DNA of 9,671 bases, taken from an uncultured Lachnospiraceae bacterium (lineage in GTDB: Bacteria > Bacillota > Clostridia > Lachnospirales > Lachnospiraceae). Below the pieces are notes generated by a model. It worked only from the letters and a program-made list of their open reading frames with translations. It was not told the DNA's origin and searched no databases. Shown piece by piece: positions 6,326 through 9,671 of the stretch; the first letter of the stretch is position 1; each line of letters starts with the position of its first letter. Where the stretch lies: positions 1 through 9,671 of the forward strand of contig CAJURT010000074.1 in the NCBI GenBank assembly GCA_910588875.1, written 5' to 3'. Position numbers and translations under genes: made by a program.

Positions 6326-6475
6326 ATGGAACGGATATATAAAACCATGAGGAACACAGGGGCGTGCAGCATTGCCGCAGGTATTGTGATTTTGGTGGCA
6401 GGAGTTGCCGTGGGTGTGGTGTCGATTGTCAGCGGAAGCATTCTTCTGAAAAGGAAAGCGGAAATTGTATTTTAG
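6326..6475 (+). CDS. Small single-pass membrane protein, function unknown
   Basis: A 49-aa reading frame starting MERIYKTMRNTG, with one hydrophobic segment of about 25 residues (roughly 15-41, rich in Val, Ile, Gly and Ala) and a basic tail LLKRKAEIVF. It starts 18 nt after the pyrE stop with AAGGAAAGG (6310-6318) upstream, and a terminator-like hairpin follows its stop, so it sits inside the pyrimidine transcription unit. The composition, a tidy N-terminus, one membrane helix and a positive tail, suggests a real small membrane protein. It recalls small hypothetical proteins I associate with Lachnospiraceae, but I cannot name a family. No catalytic motif is visible. The positive C-terminal flank suggests the tail is cytoplasmic, which is inference. 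Confidence 0.7.
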   Translation: MERIYKTMRNTGACSIAAGIVILVAGVAVGVVSIVSGSILLKRKAEIVF

Positions 6476-6485
6476 GGAAGGATAG

Positions 6486-6527
6486 AAGGAGGGCAGTTCT
6501 CTTATGGGAAGGGGGCTGCCTCCTTTT
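6486..6527 (+). terminator. Probable terminator of the pyr operon
   Basis: AAGGAGGGCAG (6486-6496) pairs with CTGCCTCCTT (6516-6525) with one bulged G, then runs into TTTT (6524-6527). It lies 10 nt after the stop of the 49-aa gene. The T run is short, so termination may be partial and some transcripts may continue into the VanZ gene. Confidence 0.55.
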
Positions 6528-6566
6528 GCTGCCCTTATCCTTAGGGGATTTTAAGGCGGCGCCCCA

Positions 6567-6594
6567 TTGCTTTTGGGAAAGTACCAGTTATAGA
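6567..6594 (+). promoter_or_regulatory. Weak candidate promoter for the VanZ-DUF6142-M29 operon
   Basis: TTGCTT (6567-6572) and TATAGA (6589-6594) are 16 nt apart, just upstream of the VanZ ATG at 6610. Both boxes deviate from consensus, and a start near 6601 would leave a very short leader. It is the best candidate seen between the pyr terminator and VanZ. Confidence 0.25.
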
Positions 6595-6609
6595 TCGAGA
6601 GGGAAAGAG

Positions 6610-7086
6610 ATGATAAGGAACACGACCAGGAATCAGAAATTCGGGTGGGTGCTGTTTGTGGCATACCTGGCGCTTCTGGTTTATTTTGTGTTTTTTGCCG
6701 AGTCCTTTGGGAGGGATACGGCGCGGCGGGAATATGCATATAATCTGGAACTGTTTAAGGAAATCCGACGGTTCTATCAATATAGACATCAGCTGGGGAT
6801 GGAGGCTTTTCTCCTTAATGTAGTGGGGAACATGGTGGCGTTTATGCCATGTGGCTTTTTTCTCCCGGTGGTCAGCAAAAGAGGGAAAAAATGGTACAAC
6901 ACCATATGCCTATGTTTTGGCCTGAGCCTTTGTATTGAGACGGTGCAGCTTGTGTTTAAGGTGGGAAGCTTTGATGTGGATGATTTGCTGCTCAATACAA
7001 TTGGAGGGGTGCTGGGGTATTTTTCCTACCGCACAGTGCAGTGGTTTAGGATAAGGAGGAGGATGCATGGGAAAGCCGAGGCATAA
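6610..7086 (+). CDS. VanZ-like family membrane protein
   Basis: A 158-aa integral membrane protein. The hydrophobic segments lie about at 11-30, 67-88, 96-116 and 124-140. The VanZ-like signatures are NVVGNMVAFMPCGFFLP (70-86) and IETVQLVFKVGSFDVDDLLL (109-128) followed by NTIGGVLGY. VanZ itself gives low-level teicoplanin resistance in enterococci, but most VanZ-like proteins in Clostridia have no demonstrated resistance role and there is no van cluster here. The start at 6610 was chosen because it gives a normal N-terminus with a first helix after about ten residues, and a purine-rich GAGAGGG lies 6 nt upstream; the frame is open further back to 6364, but that part runs through the preceding small gene and the terminator. 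The 3' end overlaps the next gene by 20 nt. Confidence 0.85.
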   Translation: MIRNTTRNQKFGWVLFVAYLALLVYFVFFAESFGRDTARREYAYNLELFKEIRRFYQYRHQLGMEAFLLNVVGNMVAFMPCGFFLPVVSKRGKKWYNTICLCFGLSLCIETVQLVFKVGSFDVDDLLLNTIGGVLGYFSYRTVQWFRIRRRMHGKAEA

Positions 7087-7486
7087 AATTTCTTATATCA
7101 GAAAACCGTTTGCAAAAAGAAGCCGCGTCTGCCTGCCTCTGGCATTGGTTTCCCTGGTTTTATGCGGGGTAAGCATTTCTTTGAGCGTGGGGCAGCAGGG
7201 CAGGGGAGGGCTTGATGTGGCGGCATGGGGAATCAGCAGCCTGCTGTTTGCCGCCACTGCCCTGGCTTACGGAGGGTTGTCACTGATGGAGAAGGATAAG
7301 AACTATTTGCTGGCTAAGATTGGAATATGGATGTCCGGGGCATTGGTGGTTTTTTGGATTTGCATAGTGGCTGCAGGATTGATCGGGAATGCGGATAGTC
7401 CGCAGGCAAAAGCCAGGCACCAAATCCGGTATTCCTCCCAGTGCCATGGGAAAGCAGATGCCTTTCAGGAAAGGGAAATAGCATGA
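7067..7486 (+). CDS. DUF6142-like small membrane protein
   Basis: A 139-aa protein with a basic N-terminus (HKISYIRKPFAKRSR) and three hydrophobic segments, about 22-42, 51-73 and 84-107. This layout, a KxSxxxKxxxK-like head, a first helix, a Gly-rich turn, a second helix, EKDKNYLLAKIGIW, and a third helix, resembles the DUF6142 family of Firmicutes; the call is from memory of its pattern and should be checked. No function is known. The start at 7067 has AAGGAGG (7053-7059) 7 nt upstream and overlaps the VanZ gene by 20 nt. Its stop overlaps the next start by 4 nt (ATGA). After the third helix comes a hydrophilic tail of about 30 residues (108-139), which looks non-conserved and may have arisen by extension into the following gene. 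Confidence 0.65.
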   Translation: MGKPRHKISYIRKPFAKRSRVCLPLALVSLVLCGVSISLSVGQQGRGGLDVAAWGISSLLFAATALAYGGLSLMEKDKNYLLAKIGIWMSGALVVFWICIVAAGLIGNADSPQAKARHQIRYSSQCHGKADAFQEREIA

Positions 7487-9561
7487 AATATCAAGAGTTA
7501 TGGATGGATAGCAATACAAGGGTACAGGAGCGATATGACCTGGCTATGGAAAGGATATCGGAGATTTTGCGGGAGGAAGGGCAGGTGGCAGAGCCTTTCC
7601 GGGCTTATTTTGTGAGCATGGCAAAGTTTGTGGGAATGATTGAAAAGCTGGCCAGGCTGCAGCTTAGGGAAGAACTGGAAGAACTTTCCCTCCCGGAACT
7701 AGCCAGGTGGAATCATGCCTTGTATGAGGATATCCTTCCCCAAAACTACAAAAAAAGCTATGGGAATCCGGATTATGCGGCGGAAGCCCTGGGCAGTGGG
7801 CTGGGGCAATATTTATCGGCATTTTATGCCCAGCTTAGGGGCTGTATTGTATTTGCCTATGAATGCCGCCTGGAGGATATCACGATCCTCTGTGAGACTC
7901 TGATTGAACTTTATAATATGTTTGAGGAGGGGATCCCGGAAAAAAAGAGGGTGGCAGCCGTCCTGTATTGGTTTAACAGCGATTATGCGGATGTAACCCT
8001 GCCCTACCGGATCCGGGAGCAGCTGGATCCCGCCCTGTCCTTTGCCAGGGACATTATTATGGAAAGTGATTTGTCGGATCTCAGGTATCTGTACCGTTTC
8101 GGGGAATACATCTCGGAGAGGGAGCGGAAAACGGCTGCTTTTCTCAACACCTTGCCGGAGGAAGACATTGAAAGGATGGCATCTGTCTATACGGAAGGCT
8201 ACCGGAAAGGGTTTGAGGTGATGGGGAGGGATCTCTCCAGGAAACGGACGGTAGGTATCCGCTATGAACTGGGGTTTGAGAGGATGATCCGGGCAGCAAT
8301 TTTGCAGTTTAGGGAGATGGGGCTGGAAGCAGTCATATACCGGGCAGCAGTCTGGTCGGTGACCCAGAGCCCGGGCCGTAAGGCAGGCTACCACAGCGCT
8401 TCTCCTAACCGGCAGTACGATTACGACCACCGCTATGACCAGGCAATGTATCTGGATAAGGCATTTAAGGAGCGGAAGCTGTCTGTGCTTAAGACTGCCT
8501 ATGAGGCCTGCCGGAAGGAGGCGGCATCCTATGCCGGCCCTGCGGTGGTGGAGACCTTTGGTGAACTGCAGTTTGAGCCGGTAAATAAAAAAACGGCATG
8601 GATTCTCAGCAAACAGCAGGAGAAGCTTCTGACATCCTATGCCAATGAGTCCATGCCAATCGTGAACCGCTATATACCGGGGGATGAGACAAGCTTTACG
8701 ATCATTGCATTCCCGGTACCGGAGATCGGTCCGGATTTTGAGGAGATCTTTGCTGCCACGGTCCGCATCAACACCCTGGATTACGGGATGTACCAGGAGA
8801 TCCAGCAGAATATCATCCGTGTTCTGGAACGGGCGGAGTATGTGCAGGTGACCGGAGGGAAGGGCAACGATACCAACATTCGGGTTGGGCTTTATCCCTT
8901 GGAGAACCCGGAAAAGGAGACGAATTTTGAAAATTGTGTGGCAGACGTGAACATCCCCCTGGGGGAGGTGTTCACCTCACCCCGGCTTACAGGAACCCAG
9001 GGGCTTTTACATGTGGGCAAGGTTTATTTAGGAAATCTACAGTTCAGGAACCTGCGCCTGTGGTTTGAGGACGGGATGGTAGTACAGTATTCCTGTGACA
9101 ATTTTGAGGATCCGGAGGAAGGGAGAAGGCTGATCCGCCAGGAAATATTGAAAAATCACGACACACTGCCAATGGGAGAGTTTGCCATCGGGACGAATAC
9201 AGTGGCCTATGCCATGGCAGAACGATTCCGGATTCAGGAAAAGCTGCCGATCCTGATTGCGGAAAAGATGGGGCCTCATTTTGCTGTGGGAGATACCTGC
9301 TATAGCTGGAGCGAGGATGCACCCATGTATAACCCGGACGGCAGGGAAATGGTTGCCAAGGAGAATGAACGGTCTGCCCTGCGCAGGGAGGATGTTTCCA
9401 AGGCATATTTTGGATGCCACTTAGATATTACCCTTCCTTACTCGGAACTGGGGGACATTCAGGCAGTCTATCCGGACGGGACAAGGCATTTTGTGATCCG
9501 TGATGGGCGGTTTGTGGCAGACGGGACCCGGAAACTGAATGAGGCTTTAGAGGAATGCTGA
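7483..9561 (+). CDS. M29-family metallo-aminopeptidase, long form
   Basis: A predicted cytoplasmic exopeptidase that removes N-terminal residues using a two-metal centre. The C-terminal half carries the complete M29 (AmpS/aminopeptidase T) ligand set in the usual order: Glu495 in GEVFTSP, Glu566 in GEFAIGTNT, His599 in GPHFAVG, Tyr607 in DTCYSW, and His646-x-Asp648 in HLD. At 692 aa it is far longer than classical M29 enzymes of about 410 aa. The first 330 or so residues are Glu/Arg/Leu-rich, probably helical, with no motif I recognise; YHSASPNRQYDYDHRYD (about 305-321) is the most distinctive segment and may be a conserved linker. No signal peptide is seen. The ATG at 7483 has AGGAAAGGG (7468-7476) about 6 nt upstream and overlaps the preceding stop as ATGA. 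An open frame from 7441 was rejected as lacking such a site. It is followed by a strong terminator. Confidence 0.9.
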   Translation: MKYQELWMDSNTRVQERYDLAMERISEILREEGQVAEPFRAYFVSMAKFVGMIEKLARLQLREELEELSLPELARWNHALYEDILPQNYKKSYGNPDYAAEALGSGLGQYLSAFYAQLRGCIVFAYECRLEDITILCETLIELYNMFEEGIPEKKRVAAVLYWFNSDYADVTLPYRIREQLDPALSFARDIIMESDLSDLRYLYRFGEYISERERKTAAFLNTLPEEDIERMASVYTEGYRKGFEVMGRDLSRKRTVGIRYELGFERMIRAAILQFREMGLEAVIYRAAVWSVTQSPGRKAGYHSASPNRQYDYDHRYDQAMYLDKAFKERKLSVLKTAYEACRKEAASYAGPAVVETFGELQFEPVNKKTAWILSKQQEKLLTSYANESMPIVNRYIPGDETSFTIIAFPVPEIGPDFEEIFAATVRINTLDYGMYQEIQQNIIRVLERAEYVQVTGGKGNDTNIRVGLYPLENPEKETNFENCVADVNIPLGEVFTSPRLTGTQGLLHVGKVYLGNLQFRNLRLWFEDGMVVQYSCDNFEDPEEGRRLIRQEILKNHDTLPMGEFAIGTNTVAYAMAERFRIQEKLPILIAEKMGPHFAVGDTCYSWSEDAPMYNPDGREMVAKENERSALRREDVSKAYFGCHLDITLPYSELGDIQAVYPDGTRHFVIRDGRFVADGTRKLNEALEEC

Positions 9562-9574
9562 GAAGGAAAGATAG

Positions 9575-9608
9575 AAAAAGAGATCCTGCAGTTGAAGGAT
9601 CTCTTTTT
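9575..9608. terminator. Bidirectional terminator between the M29 gene and ssrA
   Basis: AAAAAGAGATCCT (9575-9587) and AGGATCTCTTTTT (9596-9608) form a perfect 13-bp stem with an 8-nt loop. The stem ends in A/T runs on both sides, giving T tracts in both directions, so it can end plus-strand M29 transcripts (stop at 9561) and minus-strand tmRNA transcripts. It starts 14 nt after the M29 stop and ends 4 nt from the tmRNA 3' end. Confidence 0.9.
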
Positions 9609-9611
9609 GCG

Positions 9612-9671
9612 TGGAGCTGAGGGGAATCGAACCCCTGTCCGAAAACCAATTCCCTGTTCTTCTACTATCAT
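9612..9671 (-). ncRNA. ssrA: Transfer-messenger RNA (tmRNA), 3' end, partial
   Basis: On the minus strand the last 60 nt have the tmRNA tRNA-like 3' half. The T arm is AGGGG-TTCGATT-CCCCT, and the acceptor strand CAGCTCC is followed by discriminator A (9612). CAGCTCC would pair with the usual 5' GGGGCTG, giving the G3-U70-type pair that marks the molecule for alanyl-tRNA synthetase. tmRNA, with SmpB, rescues stalled ribosomes by tagging unfinished proteins. The tag-coding region, pseudoknots and 5' half lie beyond the window edge. The base after the discriminator is C but the next is G, so a complete CCA is not encoded. A tRNA with the same T arm is less likely because the segment continues into a long non-tRNA sequence upstream (TGGTTTTCGGAC and beyond). 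Confidence 0.88.

Noticed and set aside
6364..6609. Upstream extension of the VanZ frame
   Set aside because: It overlaps the 49-aa gene and the terminator hairpin, and the translation is not membrane-like. The start at 6610 gives a normal family N-terminus.
6610..7086. Glycopeptide-resistance gene
   Set aside because: The protein is VanZ-like by motif only. No vanA/vanB-type ligase, vanH, vanX or vanRS is nearby, so resistance cannot be claimed.
9468..9671. 67-codon minus-strand frame at the right edge
   Set aside because: Its first part is the tmRNA 3' end and its remainder is antisense to the M29 gene, so it is not protein-coding.
9612..9671. Ordinary tRNA gene on the minus strand
   Set aside because: The T arm and acceptor strand look tRNA-like, but no anticodon arm fits upstream at tRNA spacing, and the CAGCTCC-A end is the typical tmRNA end.

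Overview
This 9.7 kb window looks like chromosomal DNA of a Gram-positive Firmicute, most likely a Clostridia member of the Lachnospiraceae. The evidence is strong AGGAGG-type ribosome binding sites, tightly packed operons with 4-nt ATGA/GTGA overlaps, a Gram-positive type (class 1B) PyrK/PyrD dihydroorotate dehydrogenase, LrgAB, a VanZ-like protein, a DUF6142-like protein and a class B sortase remnant. No mobile element, phage gene or CRISPR array is visible. This is mostly housekeeping sequence. No stretch above 300 bases lacks a gene; the longest gaps are about 141 bp (lrgA-pyrF) and 134 bp (before the VanZ gene).

Layout, left to right. (1) 12-236 (+): C-terminal piece of a class B sortase, cut off by an in-frame stop, followed closely by a single-domain RelQ-type (p)ppGpp synthetase (254-964). 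(2) 990-2835 (-): a three-gene operon, lrgA-lrgB-tandem GNAT acetyltransferase, convergent with relQ. The relQ terminator lies inside the acetyltransferase coding region. (3) 2836-2976: a compact divergent control region with two good sigma-A promoters back to back. (4) 2977-6475 (+): the pyrimidine operon pyrF-pyrK-pyrD-pyrE and a 49-residue single-pass membrane protein, ending in a hairpin near 6486-6527. (5) 6610-9561 (+): VanZ-like protein, three-helix DUF6142-like protein and an unusually long M29 metallo-aminopeptidase, each overlapping the next. (6) 9575-9671: a perfect 13-bp bidirectional terminator and, on the minus strand, the 3' end of tmRNA (ssrA), which continues beyond the window.

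How the genes work together. PyrK and PyrD form the NAD-linked dihydroorotate dehydrogenase, PyrE adds PRPP to orotate, and PyrF decarboxylates OMP to UMP, so the operon covers the last three steps of UMP synthesis. The first steps (carAB, pyrB, pyrC) must lie elsewhere. The pyrF leader is too short for a PyrR attenuator, so control probably acts at initiation or elsewhere. LrgAB, linked in other Firmicutes to pyruvate transport and overflow metabolism or to cell lysis, shares its transcript with a two-domain acetyltransferase of unknown substrate. I see no clear new defence or mobile system. The items most worth checking are the divergent control region with its symmetric repeat, the lrgAB-acetyltransferase coupling, the uncharacterised small membrane proteins, and the long N-terminal region of the M29 peptidase.
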